Assembly: GCF_036010505.1 (NCBI RefSeq)
Contig: NZ_CP108569.1
Coordinates: 6,836,001 to 6,900,000, forward strand
DNA from: Streptomyces sp. NBC_01197
GTDB lineage: Bacteria; Actinomycetota; Actinomycetes; Streptomycetales; Streptomycetaceae
DNA length: 64,000 nt
Reading direction: 5' to 3'
Shown piece after piece: positions 1 through 8,099 of the stretch. Positions within the stretch are counted from its first letter, which is position 1. Every line of letters starts with the position of its first letter. The translations under genes and the position numbers were made by a program. Under the pieces are notes generated by a model that searched no databases, had not been told where the DNA came from, and saw nothing but the letters and a program-made list of their open reading frames with translations.

Positions 1-1062
1 CTCCGCTGTACCACCGAGCAGCGCCGCGCGCTCCCGTATGCCACGCAACCCGCTCCCGCCACTGGACCGTCCAGCCGAACTGTTCAGCGGATTGGTCACC
101 TCCAGGCTGAGCTGCCCGGCAACGACAGAGATCCGTACCCGCACCGGCACCGGGCCGGAGTGACGCAGCACGTTGGTCAACGCCTCCTGCAGCATGCGGT
201 ATCCCTCGCGTGAGATCGGACCGGGCACCAGCTCCACCGGACCACTCACCTCGGCATCCACTTTCGCGCCCGAGCTGCGAGCCGACTCCAGAAGCCGGTC
301 CGCCTCGCTGAGCGACGGGCGCTGCCCCAGCGGGGTCGCCGACTCGCGCAGGATGAGCAGCACGCGCTCCAGATCTTCCAATGCCTCCCGTCCCGTCTCC
401 TCGATGGCGGCCAGGGCCCGGTCGGTGAAGACCGGGTCGTTCGCGGCCCGCGCCGCACCTGCCTGCACCACGGCCACGGTGAGGGCGTGCCCAATGGAGT
501 CGTGCAACTCCCTCGCGATGCGGTTCCGTTCGAGGAGTTGCTCCGTACGCTCCTCCAGCGCGGTCAGCCGCTGTCCCTGCGAAGGGCCGAGCAGCAGGCG
601 GGCGACGGTTGTGATCAGTGCGCCGGAAGCGACCACACAGACCGGTATCGCCACGATCGGCAGTGGTGCGAGAAGGGAGCACCACCAGGGCGCGGCATCG
701 AAGAGCCTGAGGGCGAGGTAGAGCAGCTGCACGGGAGCAATCGCCCCCAGGACGCTGGAGGCCAGCCGCGCTTCGAGCCACAGCACGGTACGCCAGCGGT
801 CTGCCCATGTCAGAGACGGGGCGACCGAGATGGATGCCTCGGGCCGTCCCCGTTCGTCAGGCGTGAGCAGCAACTGGGCCTGCAGCGACTCCTCCAGCCG
901 GACGGCAGGGATCAGTCCGAGCGGAATGACCAGGAACACCGGCAAGTAGAACTGCTTCATGTTGATGAACAGCCACACGGCGACGAACGCGAGTGGCACA
1001 CAGACATGCAGCCATCGTGTGTAGGTGACCGGGCGCAGCAGTGGCCGAATGAGGCGGAACAT
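1..1062 (-). CDS. Sensor histidine kinase, NarL/DesK type (3' end cut by window)
   Basis: Membrane histidine kinase that should phosphorylate a LuxR-type response regulator. The N-terminus has about two hydrophobic hairpins (residues ~15-50 and ~95-145). A short linker leads to a HisKA_3 phosphoacceptor box, ERNRIARELHDSIGHA, with the phospho-His near residue 187. A HATPase region follows with an N-box-like EALTNVLRHS and a G-box (GGSGLRGIRER) running off base 1, so only the C-terminal tail is missing. I chose the ATG at 1062; an in-frame ATG at 1107 lies inside a perfect inverted repeat and seems less likely. It diverges from an ABC-2 exporter at 1171, the usual partner of such kinases. The partner regulator is probably just outside the window. 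Confidence 0.88.
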   Translation of the reverse strand, partial: MFRLIRPLLRPVTYTRWLHVCVPLAFVAVWLFINMKQFYLPVFLVIPLGLIPAVRLEESLQAQLLLTPDERGRPEASISVAPSLTWADRWRTVLWLEARLASSVLGAIAPVQLLYLALRLFDAAPWWCSLLAPLPIVAIPVCVVASGALITTVARLLLGPSQGQRLTALEERTEQLLERNRIARELHDSIGHALTVAVVQAGAARAANDPVFTDRALAAIEETGREALEDLERVLLILRESATPLGQRPSLSEADRLLESARSSGAKVDAEVSGPVELVPGPISREGYRMLQEALTNVLRHSGPVPVRVRISVVAGQLSLEVTNPLNSSAGRSSGGSGLRGIRERAALLGGTAE

Positions 1063-1094
1063 GCCGTAATCGTGCCAGCCGGTCACACTCCGGC

Positions 1095-1116
1095 GGCTCC
1101 CCCGCATGGGGGAGCC
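1095..1116. repeat. Perfect 9-bp inverted repeat in the divergent promoter region
   Basis: GGCTCCCCC, a 4-base loop (GCAT), then GGGGGAGCC. It sits between the kinase and ABC transporter genes, and a second C-run/G-run pair follows directly. It could be an operator or a hairpin in the kinase leader; similar C5/G5 palindromes are common between Streptomyces genes, so no specific role is claimed. Confidence 0.5.
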
Positions 1117-1170
1117 GGTCCCCCCGGGCGGGGGAAGTCACTGACAGTGGACCACCGGGAAGGTGGACCC

Positions 1171-2103
1171 ATGACCAGTATCGAAGTCTGCGAACTCACC
1201 AAGGATTACGGTTCGAAGCGGGCAGTGGACGGGCTCTCGTTCGCCGTCCTGCCCGGCCGGGTCACCGGCTTCCTCGGGCCGAACGGCGCGGGCAAGTCCA
1301 CGACCATGCGGCTGGTCCTCGGCCTCGACCGCCCTTCCTCAGGCGCTGCCACCGTCGGTGGACGGCGGTATGCGGAAGCCGGAGAGCCGCTGCGGCTGGC
1401 GGGCGCGCTCCTCGACGCGAATGCCGCGCACGGTGCGCGCACCGCACGCGATCACCTGCTGGCTCTGGCCGTTACCCATCGCATGGGGCGACGGCGCGTT
1501 GACGAAGTGCTGGAGGAGGCGGGTATCGCGAGCGTTGCTGTCCATCGCATCAGGACGTTCTCGCTGGGAATGCGGCAGCGGTTGGGTATAGCCGCTGCTC
1601 TGCTGGGGGACCCGTCCGTAGTGATGCTGGACGAACCGTCGAACGGCCTCGACCCCGAGGGGATCATCTGGATACGGGAGCTGATGCGCCGCCTCGCCGC
1701 GGAGGGCAGGACTGTGCTCGTGTCCAGCCATCTCATGAACGAGACAGCTTCGTTCGCGGACCATCTCGTGGTCCTGGGCAAGGGACGGCTTCTCGCCGAC
1801 ACCCCGATGCAGGAATTCATCGACTCGCGGATCCGGCCACGAGTCCGGCTGCGGAGCACCAGTGGTGAGCAACTGCGATCCCTGCTGCTCCGCAAGGGAC
1901 TGATCCCGGCCGAACGCGAAGACGGCAGCTGGGTCGTCGAGGGTGCGAGCGCCGAGGGCATCGGTCGTGTCGCGGCCGAGGAGGGCATCACGATTCTTGA
2001 ACTCGCGACGGAGCAAGCCACGTTGGAAGAGGCATATCTCGACCTCACCCTCGGCGAGACACAATTCCCGGCCCGCCCTGCGTCTCTCACTCCGGGGGTA
2101 TGA
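1171..2103 (+). CDS. ABC-2 type transporter ATP-binding protein
   Basis: ATPase subunit of an ABC-2 exporter, 310 residues, the usual size. Walker A GPNGAGKST lies at residues 36-44, a signature variant FSLGMRQR near 130, Walker B VVMLDEPS near 150 and a His switch (VSSHLMNE) after it. The C-terminal ~90 residues are the family's regulatory tail. The ATG at 1171 follows a purine-rich stretch (GGGAAGGTGG). The permease starts 3 bases after its stop, so the two are co-translated. The substrate cannot be read from sequence; pairing with a divergent histidine kinase suggests export of an antimicrobial or cell-envelope stressor, which is inference. Confidence 0.92.
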   Translation: MTSIEVCELTKDYGSKRAVDGLSFAVLPGRVTGFLGPNGAGKSTTMRLVLGLDRPSSGAATVGGRRYAEAGEPLRLAGALLDANAAHGARTARDHLLALAVTHRMGRRRVDEVLEEAGIASVAVHRIRTFSLGMRQRLGIAAALLGDPSVVMLDEPSNGLDPEGIIWIRELMRRLAAEGRTVLVSSHLMNETASFADHLVVLGKGRLLADTPMQEFIDSRIRPRVRLRSTSGEQLRSLLLRKGLIPAEREDGSWVVEGASAEGIGRVAAEEGITILELATEQATLEEAYLDLTLGETQFPARPASLTPGV

Positions 2104-2106
2104 GCC

Positions 2107-2850
2107 ATGACGTTCTCTGCCGTCCTCCACGCGGAATGGATCAAGATCCGCTCCGTGCGCGCCCTGGAAGGTGCGCTACTGGCCGTCTTTTTCGCCACGG
2201 TGGCCTTCTCGCTCCTCGGTAGTGCCACCATCGGGCACGAGGATGCGGGCAAGCCTGGATTCGATCCGGTCCACACCTCGTTCTTCGGCCTCAACTTCGG
2301 TCAGATCGCCGCCATCTGCTTCGGGGCTACAGCCGTCACCAGTGAGTACGGAACCGGCGCCATCCGTACCTCACTCACCGCTGTTCCGCGCAGAGGCCTC
2401 TTCTACGCGGCGAAACTCTCCGTCATCGGCGCACTTGCCTGTGCGGTCGGCCTGATGACCGGCCTTGCCTGCTTCCTCGGAGGGCAGGCTCTCATCGGTG
2501 CTCCCGGTGGCGGCATCGGTGCCCCCGGTGGGCTGCGCGCCGCAGTGGGCTGTGCTCTGTATCTGACGCTGATCACGCTGTTCGCCGCAGGCCTGGCGGC
2601 GGTGCTTCGGAGCGGGCCCGCCGTCATGGGGACGCTCATACCCTTCCTGCTCCTGGTGTCGTTCGTGATCGGTGACGTGAATCACGGCGCGGGTCTTGCC
2701 GACTTCCTGCCGGACCGGGCCGGACAGCAGGTCCTGCTCCAGCACTCGACCGGGTCGCTGGGGCCGTGGAGCGGACTCGCTGTCACCGCTGGCTGGGCGG
2801 CTGTCGCGGTGGGTGCCGGCTGGGCGGCGTTGCACCGGCGTGACGTCTGA
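2107..2850 (+). CDS. ABC-2 type transporter permease
   Basis: Membrane subunit for the ATPase encoded just upstream (3-base gap). The 247-residue protein opens with AEWIKIRSVR, the amphipathic motif typical of actinobacterial ABC-2 permeases. About six hydrophobic spans follow (roughly residues 17-40, 60-75, 100-125, 140-165, 175-195 and 220-240). The conserved TSEYGTGAIRTSLTAVPRR segment near residue 78 is a family hallmark. Together with the ATPase it should form a small dimeric exporter. Ligand unknown. Confidence 0.9.
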   Translation: MTFSAVLHAEWIKIRSVRALEGALLAVFFATVAFSLLGSATIGHEDAGKPGFDPVHTSFFGLNFGQIAAICFGATAVTSEYGTGAIRTSLTAVPRRGLFYAAKLSVIGALACAVGLMTGLACFLGGQALIGAPGGGIGAPGGLRAAVGCALYLTLITLFAAGLAAVLRSGPAVMGTLIPFLLLVSFVIGDVNHGAGLADFLPDRAGQQVLLQHSTGSLGPWSGLAVTAGWAAVAVGAGWAALHRRDV

Positions 2851-2892
2851 CCGCCCCGGCGGCCAACTGTCAGTGGTGGAGGGTTTACTGAG

Positions 2893-3339
2893 GTGATGAC
2901 CACCGCTCAGTACGTCGCCACCATCGACCGGCTGCGGACCCGTGCGTTCCCCACGCGGCGCGGATGGTCGGACACCGGTCCGGGCGGCCCCGGGTACCAC
3001 CTCGCTGCTCTGATCACCCGCGACACGCTTCTGGGACGCGGGGGCACCTCCGCACCGGAGGCGCAGGCGGAGGACCAGTTCGGGGCCGACTACGAGGCCC
3101 TTGTGGCGGTGCTCGACGCGCGGTGGGGCGAAGCGCAGGCGTTCAGCCTCTGGAGCATGCTGACCCGGCGTATGGAGGGGGAGGAGATACCGGAACCCTG
3201 GGACGAGTTGTGCACCACCATGTCGTCCCTCCATCTCTGGAGGGCCGAGGAACGGTGGATCGCCGTCGGTGCCGTTCACGGAAGCCAGGAGCACGAGGCT
3301 CAACTGGTCGCTGCGGTGACCGACGTGGATCCGCCGTAG
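2893..3339 (+). CDS. Hypothetical protein, 148 residues
   Basis: No family recognised. The predicted protein is soluble, acidic and tryptophan-containing, with no signal peptide or membrane span. Codon bias is strongly Streptomyces-like throughout, which supports a real gene. The start is either GTG at 2893 or the adjacent ATG at 2896. It lies 42 bases after the ABC permease on the same strand and may be read through from that operon. A 7-bp tandem repeat begins 29 bases after its stop. Confidence 0.6.
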   Translation: MMTTAQYVATIDRLRTRAFPTRRGWSDTGPGGPGYHLAALITRDTLLGRGGTSAPEAQAEDQFGADYEALVAVLDARWGEAQAFSLWSMLTRRMEGEEIPEPWDELCTTMSSLHLWRAEERWIAVGAVHGSQEHEAQLVAAVTDVDPP

Positions 3340-3368
3340 CCCGCGCCACCCGGCCGTGGGATCGGATC

Positions 3369-3417
3369 GTGCCGGGTGCCGGGTGCCGGGTGCCGGGTGC
3401 CGGGTGCCGGGTGCCGG
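3369..3417. repeat. Seven perfect tandem copies of a 7-bp unit (GTGCCGG)
   Basis: Forty-nine bases of GTGCCGG repeated without a mismatch in the convergent gap between the 148-residue gene and the glycosylase gene. A perfect short array of this kind is prone to slippage and should vary in copy number between strains. It does not look like a transcription terminator, because the unit is not self-complementary in the right way. Confidence 0.9.
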
Positions 3418-3497
3418 GAGGCTCCCTCCCAGCGTCTTTCAGCGTCTCCGGGTGGGGGCGGTGTTCAGCCCGGTGTGCCGGATCCCGGTCGGCTGGG

Positions 3498-4142
3498 TTA
3501 CCGCGCGGACTCGGACGTGGCTCGGGCGGGCGCCGTCCGTCCAGGTGCGGTCTGTGTAGGTGTGAGCTGTGCAGGCGTGAGCTGTGCAGATGTGAGCTGC
3601 GCAGGCGTGAGTTGCGCGGCTTCGCGCAGTCTGCCGTACTCCTCGGCCATCGTGGCCGCGGTCCAATGGGCGTTGAGGCCGCTCGGGTTGGGCAGTGTCC
3701 AGATCCGGGTGGAGCCGATCGTCCGCGTCTGCGGTCCGATCCGTGCCTTGGGTTCTCCGAACGCCGTGCGGTAGGCGGTGACTCCCACGACGGCGAGCCA
3801 ACGCGGCCTGAGCCTCCCCACCTTGGCCGTCAGAACGCGACCGCCCTCGCGGTACTCCTCGGCGCTCAGCTCATCGGCGCGGGCCGATGCCCGTGCCACC
3901 ACATTGGTGATGCCGAGGCCGAGCGCGAGCAGTTCGTCCTGCTCCGAAGGGGCCAGTCTGCGTGGCGTGAATCCGGACAGATGCAGCACCGGCCAGAAGC
4001 GGTTTCCGGGCCGGGCGAAGTGATGGCCGGTCGCGGCCGTCATCAGGCCGGGGTTGATCCCGCAGAACAGTACGCTCAAGCCCTCCGCGACCACATCGGG
4101 GACGATGCGGTCGCGGGCGGCTTCGAGCTCTTCGGGCTTCAC
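3498..4142 (-). CDS. mug: G/U (T/U) mismatch-specific uracil-DNA glycosylase, Mug family
   Basis: Base-excision repair enzyme removing uracil or thymine opposite guanine. Motif 1 is GINPGL near residue 28, with the Asn that activates water in Mug. Motif 2 is NPSGLNAHW near residue 150; together they form the glycosylase pocket. I chose the GTG at 4142, 7 bases after the purB stop, because starts further upstream overlap purB. The catalytic core ends around AEEYGRLREAA. After it comes an odd tail rich in Gln-Leu-Thr-Pro-Ala units encoded by an imperfect 15-bp repeat (about 3553-3622), which family members normally lack. It is probably co-transcribed with purB. Confidence 0.87.
   Translation of the reverse strand: MKPEELEAARDRIVPDVVAEGLSVLFCGINPGLMTAATGHHFARPGNRFWPVLHLSGFTPRRLAPSEQDELLALGLGITNVVARASARADELSAEEYREGGRVLTAKVGRLRPRWLAVVGVTAYRTAFGEPKARIGPQTRTIGSTRIWTLPNPSGLNAHWTAATMAEEYGRLREAAQLTPAQLTSAQLTPAQLTPTQTAPGRTAPARATSESAR
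3553..3622 (-). repeat. Imperfect 15-bp tandem repeat encoding (QLTPA)n tail of Mug
   Basis: About four to five copies of a 15-base unit related to GTGAGCTGTGCAGGC on the plus strand. Read on the minus strand they give AQLTP/SAQLT steps at the C-terminus of the glycosylase. The repeat keeps frame, so length change would only lengthen or shorten the tail. Confidence 0.75.
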
Positions 4143-4149
4143 CGGCGGG

Positions 4150-5583
4150 TCAGAGGATCGAGCCGGGGGTGTAGGCAGCGGCCTCCGGGTGCTGCTTGGA
4201 GACCTCCTCGATCCGCGAGACCACCGCGGCCACCTGGGCACCCGCAGCGCCGGTGAAGGAGAGCTTGTCCGCCATCAGCGCATCCAACTGCGCCCGGTCG
4301 AGGGGCATCCGCTCGTCGGCCGCCAGCTTGTCCAGCAACTCGTTGCGCTCGGCGCCCTGCTCACGCATCGCGAGCGCGGACGCGACCGCGTGCTCCTTGA
4401 TGACCTCGTGCGCCACCTCGCGGCCGACGCCCGCCCGTACGGCACCCATCAGCACCTTGGTGGTGGCCAGGAACGGCAGGTAGCGGTCCAGTTCGCGAGC
4501 GATCACCGCCGGGAACGCGCCGAACTCGTCGAGCACCGTCAGGAAGGTCTCCAACAGCCCGTCGAAGGCGAAGAACGCGTCGGGCAGGGCGACGCGGCGG
4601 ACGACCGAGCACGACACGTCGCCCTCGTTCCACTGATCGCCGGCCAGCTCGCCGGTCATCGACGCGTAACCGCGCAGGATCACCATCAGACCGTTGACGC
4701 GTTCGCAGGAGCGGGTGTTCATCTTGTGCGGCATCGCGGACGAGCCGACCTGCCCCGGCTTGAACCCCTCCGTGACCAGCTCGTGCCCGGCCATCAGCCG
4801 GATCGTCCTGGCCAGGGACGAGGGCGCGCCCGCCAGCTGTACGAGCGCGGTCACCACGTCGTAGTCGAGCGAGCGGGGGTACACCTGGCCGACCGATGTG
4901 AAGGCGTGCGCGAAGCCGAGGTGCCCAGCGATCCGCTGTTCCAGCTCGGCCAGCTTCGACTCGTCGCCGCCCAGCAGGTCCAGCATGTCCTGTGCGGTGC
5001 CGACCGGGCCCTTGATCCCGCGCAGCGGATAACGCCCCAGCAGGTCCTCAAGACGCCCGTACGCCACCAGCAGTTCGTCCGCGGTCGTCGCGAAGCGCTT
5101 GCCGAGCGTCGTCGCCTGCGCGGCCACGTTGTGCGAACGCCCGGCCATCACCAGCTCCGCGTGCTCACCGGCCAGCCTGCCGAGGCGGGCGAGCACGGCG
5201 ACGGTCCGGTCGCGCATCAGCTCGAGCGAGAGCCGGATCTGGAGCTGCTCGACGTTCTCGGTGAGGTCGCGCGACGTCATGCCCTTGTGGATCTGCTCAT
5301 GTCCCGCCAGGGCGTTGAACTCCTCGATCCGCGCCTTCACGTCGTGCCGCGTGACCTTCTCCCGCTCGGCGATCGAAGCCAGGTCCACCTGGTCGAGCAC
5401 CCGCTCGTAGTCGGCGACCGCGGTCCCGGGCACCTCGATCCCGAGATCCTGCTGGGCACGCAGCACGGCCAGCCAAAGCTGCCGCTCCAGCCTGACCTTC
5501 TGCTCGGGGGACCAGAGGACAGCGAGCTCCGTGGAGGCGTAGCGGCCGGCCAGAACGTTGGGGATGCGAGGCTTTGCAGTCAC
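4150..5583 (-). CDS. purB: Adenylosuccinate lyase
   Basis: Cleaves SAICAR and adenylosuccinate, releasing fumarate, in purine synthesis; cytoplasmic homotetramer. The 477-residue length is normal. The fumarase/aspartase superfamily signature GSSAMPHKMN is at residues ~280-289, preceded by the flexible catalytic-Ser loop. The earlier active-site motifs TSRDLTEN (near 104) and RSHNVAAQATT (near 149) are intact. Purine genes in actinobacteria are often dispersed, and here purB heads a short operon with mug. The divergent AlkB-like gene starts 117 bases away. Confidence 0.96.
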   Translation of the reverse strand: MTAKPRIPNVLAGRYASTELAVLWSPEQKVRLERQLWLAVLRAQQDLGIEVPGTAVADYERVLDQVDLASIAEREKVTRHDVKARIEEFNALAGHEQIHKGMTSRDLTENVEQLQIRLSLELMRDRTVAVLARLGRLAGEHAELVMAGRSHNVAAQATTLGKRFATTADELLVAYGRLEDLLGRYPLRGIKGPVGTAQDMLDLLGGDESKLAELEQRIAGHLGFAHAFTSVGQVYPRSLDYDVVTALVQLAGAPSSLARTIRLMAGHELVTEGFKPGQVGSSAMPHKMNTRSCERVNGLMVILRGYASMTGELAGDQWNEGDVSCSVVRRVALPDAFFAFDGLLETFLTVLDEFGAFPAVIARELDRYLPFLATTKVLMGAVRAGVGREVAHEVIKEHAVASALAMREQGAERNELLDKLAADERMPLDRAQLDALMADKLSFTGAAGAQVAAVVSRIEEVSKQHPEAAAYTPGSIL

Positions 5584-5671
5584 GTGAAGTGATTCTACTG
5601 GCGGTTCCTGCAGGTCCGTGCCCCGGTTCTCTTTGTGCTTTGCTACGGCGTTCGGAGCGGGTCACCGTGTT

Positions 5672-5685
5672 CGAATGTGCGTTCG
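5672..5685. promoter_or_regulatory. Candidate LexA (SOS) box upstream of alkB-like gene
   Basis: The 14-mer CGAATGTGCGTTCG differs at one defined position from the Gram-positive SOS consensus CGAAC-N4-GTTCG; with flanks it reads TCGAAT-GTGC-GTTCGG. It lies 15 bases before the ATG of the AlkB-like gene, and a -10-like TATGCT follows directly. Binding would block that promoter, giving DNA-damage control. It is a consensus match only, not proven. Confidence 0.6.
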
Positions 5686-5700
5686 GGTATGCTGTGCGGT

Positions 5701-6327
5701 ATGGCTGTCCACCTGCAGAGTTCCCTCTTCGACCAGGGCGACGCGACCGGTCTGCGCCCACTGGCCGGAGTCCACCGCAGCCACCTGGGGCAGGGCGCCT
5801 GGATCGATGTACTGCCGCAGTGGCTCACCGGGGCGGACGCGCTCTTCGACGTACTGGTGTGGGACGTCCCCTGGCACGCGGAACAGCGCGTCATGTACGA
5901 GCGGGTGGTGGAAGTGCCGAGGCTGCTGTCGTTCTTCGGCGCGGACGACCCCCTGCCGCACCCCGTGCTCGACGAGGCCCGTGACGCGCTCGGGGCACAC
6001 TACGCCGAGGAGCTCGGAGAGCCCTTCACCACCGCCGGACTGTGCTTCTACCGCGACGGACGGGACGGTGTCGCCTGGCACGGTGACACCATCGGCCGCG
6101 GCAGCCGTGAGGACACGATGGTCGCGATCCTCTCGCTCGGCGCTCCCCGGAGCCTCACGCTCCGGCCGCGCGGCGGAGGCGGCACCGTCCGTACGCCGCT
6201 CGGGCACGGCGACCTCATCGTGATGGGCGGCAGCTGCCAGCGCACCTGGGAGCACGCCATCCTCAAGACGGCCAAGCCCGTGGGGCCGCGCATCAGCGTG
6301 CAGTTCCGCCCGCGCGGGGTGCGCTGA
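5701..6327 (+). CDS. AlkB-like Fe(II)/2-oxoglutarate dioxygenase
   Basis: Member of the AlkB family, which oxidatively removes alkyl groups from DNA or RNA bases. The 208-residue protein keeps the metal triad: His127 and Asp129 in WHGDTIG, and His185 in TWEHAI. The 2-oxoglutarate-binding arginines follow in RISVQFRPRG. The ATG at 5701 begins MAVHLQSSLF, the usual opening of actinobacterial AlkB homologues, and the upstream leader carries a LexA-like box. The downstream neighbour is an ATP-dependent DNA ligase and the upstream neighbour across purB is a uracil glycosylase, so this is a repair neighbourhood. Exact substrate unknown. Confidence 0.88.
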   Translation: MAVHLQSSLFDQGDATGLRPLAGVHRSHLGQGAWIDVLPQWLTGADALFDVLVWDVPWHAEQRVMYERVVEVPRLLSFFGADDPLPHPVLDEARDALGAHYAEELGEPFTTAGLCFYRDGRDGVAWHGDTIGRGSREDTMVAILSLGAPRSLTLRPRGGGGTVRTPLGHGDLIVMGGSCQRTWEHAILKTAKPVGPRISVQFRPRGVR

Positions 6328-6524
6328 GCCGCGCGGGCGGACGAGCCCACGAGCGTACGGAGGTCTCTACGCCCGGTCCGCACCGTGCCGTCCCGGTCCG
6401 CACCCGGTCCGCGGTGTACTGCCCCTGCCCGGCCCGCGCCGTGCCGCGCCGGGACACCACGGTGGAAAACGGGTATGGATACTCCGCCATCACCCAGCCT
6501 CTTCCACCGGCCCGGAGCCCCGCC

Positions 6525-8060
6525 ATGCTGCTTCATGAACTCGCCGCCACCTCCCGCGCCGTCGGTTCGCAATCCGCCAGGAACGTGAAGACCGCCCTGC
6601 TGGCCGAGTACTTCGGAAGCCTGGAACCGGACGATCTGCCTGCCGCGGTGGCGCTGCTCTCCGGTGAGTCCCGGCGGATGCGGATCGGGGTCGGTCCCGC
6701 GGCTCTGCGCGACCTTCCGGAGCCCGCGGCTGATCCGTCGCTCGGTGTGCGGGAGACCCAGGACACCCTGGCCGCGCTGGCCGCCGTGCACGGCCCCGGT
6801 TCGCGTGACGAACGGAGCGCCCTGCTCCGGGGGCTGTTCTCCCGGGCCACCGCTTCGGAGCAGTCTTTTCTCGGCGCCGTCCTCGTCGGTGAACTGCGGC
6901 AGGGCGCACTCGACTCCGTGGTCGCGGACGCGGTGGCGAAGGCCGCAGGGGTGGCAGCGGCGGAGGTCCGGCGGGCCCTGATGTTCCGCGGCTCCGCCCG
7001 TGCCGTGGCGGCTGCAGCTCTGTCGGGCGGGCAGGAGGCGTTGCGGGCCTTCGGCCTGGAAGTGGGCAGGCCGGTGCGGCCGATGCTCGCCGCGGGGGCG
7101 CCCGATGTCGGCGCGGCCCTGGAGCGGGTACGGCCCGCCGCTCTGGAGTGGAAGCTGGACGGTATCCGGGTCCAGGTCCACCGGAACGGCGGCGAAGTGG
7201 CCGTCTTCACCCGGAGCCTGGACGACATCACCTCGCGGGTGCCGGAAGTGGTCGAGGCGGCAAGGGAGTTGCCGGTGGACTCGGCGGTGCTCGACGGGGA
7301 GGCCATCGCGCTGGGACCGGACGGGCGCCCCCTGCCGTTCCAGGTGACGGCCGCCCGTACCGCGTCGCGGCAGGACCCGGCCCGGCTGCGTGCCGACGTG
7401 CCGTTGCGGGTGTACTTCTTCGACCTGCTGCACCGCGACGGCGCCGACCTCATCGACCTGCCCGCACAGACCCGCTGGGAGGCACTGGACGCGGTGGTGC
7501 CCGTTGAACTGCGTGTTCCGCGTACGGTCACTGGCGAGTCCGCCGAAGCCGAGCGGTTCTTCGCGGACGCCATCACGCAGGGGCAGGAAGGTGTGATGGT
7601 CAAGGATCCCGCAGCGCCGTACGCGGCGGGGCGCCGAGGAGCCGGGTGGATCAAGGTGAAGCCCCGGCACACGCTTGACCTGGTCGTGACGGCCGCGGAG
7701 TGGGGGCATGGCAGGCGGCAGGGCGTGCTCAGCAATCTCCATCTCGCCGCTCGCGGAGAGGAGGGGGACCCCGGCCCGTGGGTGATGCTGGGCAAGACGT
7801 TCAAGGGCCTCACCGACGAACTTCTGGCCTGGCAGACCCGCGAACTGCTGGCGCGCGAGGTGAGCCGGGACGGATATGTCGTACGGGTCCGGCCCGAGCT
7901 GGTGGTGGAGGTGGCGTTCGACGGGCTGCAGCGAAGCCCCCGCTATCCGGCCGGTCTCGCCCTGCGCTTCGCACGCGTCATCCGTTACCGCGAGGACAAG
8001 GGCCCCGCCGAAGCGGACACCGTTTCCACGGTCCGCGCGCTCGCCCCGGTCGCTCTGTGA
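6525..8060 (+). CDS. ATP-dependent DNA ligase
   Basis: Seals nicked DNA via a ligase-adenylate and DNA-adenylate. At 511 residues it matches the actinobacterial LigB type, an N-terminal DNA-binding domain plus adenylation and OB domains. Motif I is EWKLDGIR with adenylated Lys210; motif III appears as VYFFDLLHRDG, motif IV as EGVMVKD and motif V as WIKVKPRH. The C-terminal motif RFARVIRYREDK closes the OB domain. The ATG at 6525 follows GGAG. It supplements the essential NAD-dependent ligase, which is elsewhere. The 197-base leader holds several CCGGTCCGC steps but no clear gene. Confidence 0.92.
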   Translation: MLLHELAATSRAVGSQSARNVKTALLAEYFGSLEPDDLPAAVALLSGESRRMRIGVGPAALRDLPEPAADPSLGVRETQDTLAALAAVHGPGSRDERSALLRGLFSRATASEQSFLGAVLVGELRQGALDSVVADAVAKAAGVAAAEVRRALMFRGSARAVAAAALSGGQEALRAFGLEVGRPVRPMLAAGAPDVGAALERVRPAALEWKLDGIRVQVHRNGGEVAVFTRSLDDITSRVPEVVEAARELPVDSAVLDGEAIALGPDGRPLPFQVTAARTASRQDPARLRADVPLRVYFFDLLHRDGADLIDLPAQTRWEALDAVVPVELRVPRTVTGESAEAERFFADAITQGQEGVMVKDPAAPYAAGRRGAGWIKVKPRHTLDLVVTAAEWGHGRRQGVLSNLHLAARGEEGDPGPWVMLGKTFKGLTDELLAWQTRELLAREVSRDGYVVRVRPELVVEVAFDGLQRSPRYPAGLALRFARVIRYREDKGPAEADTVSTVRALAPVAL

Positions 8061-8099
8061 TGCGGCCATGACGTCCCCGCACCTGCGACACCCCCGCTC

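Noticed and set aside
3369..3417. CRISPR-like or terminator reading of the 7-bp array
   Set aside because: No spacers and units far too short for CRISPR; no self-complementary stem for a terminator.
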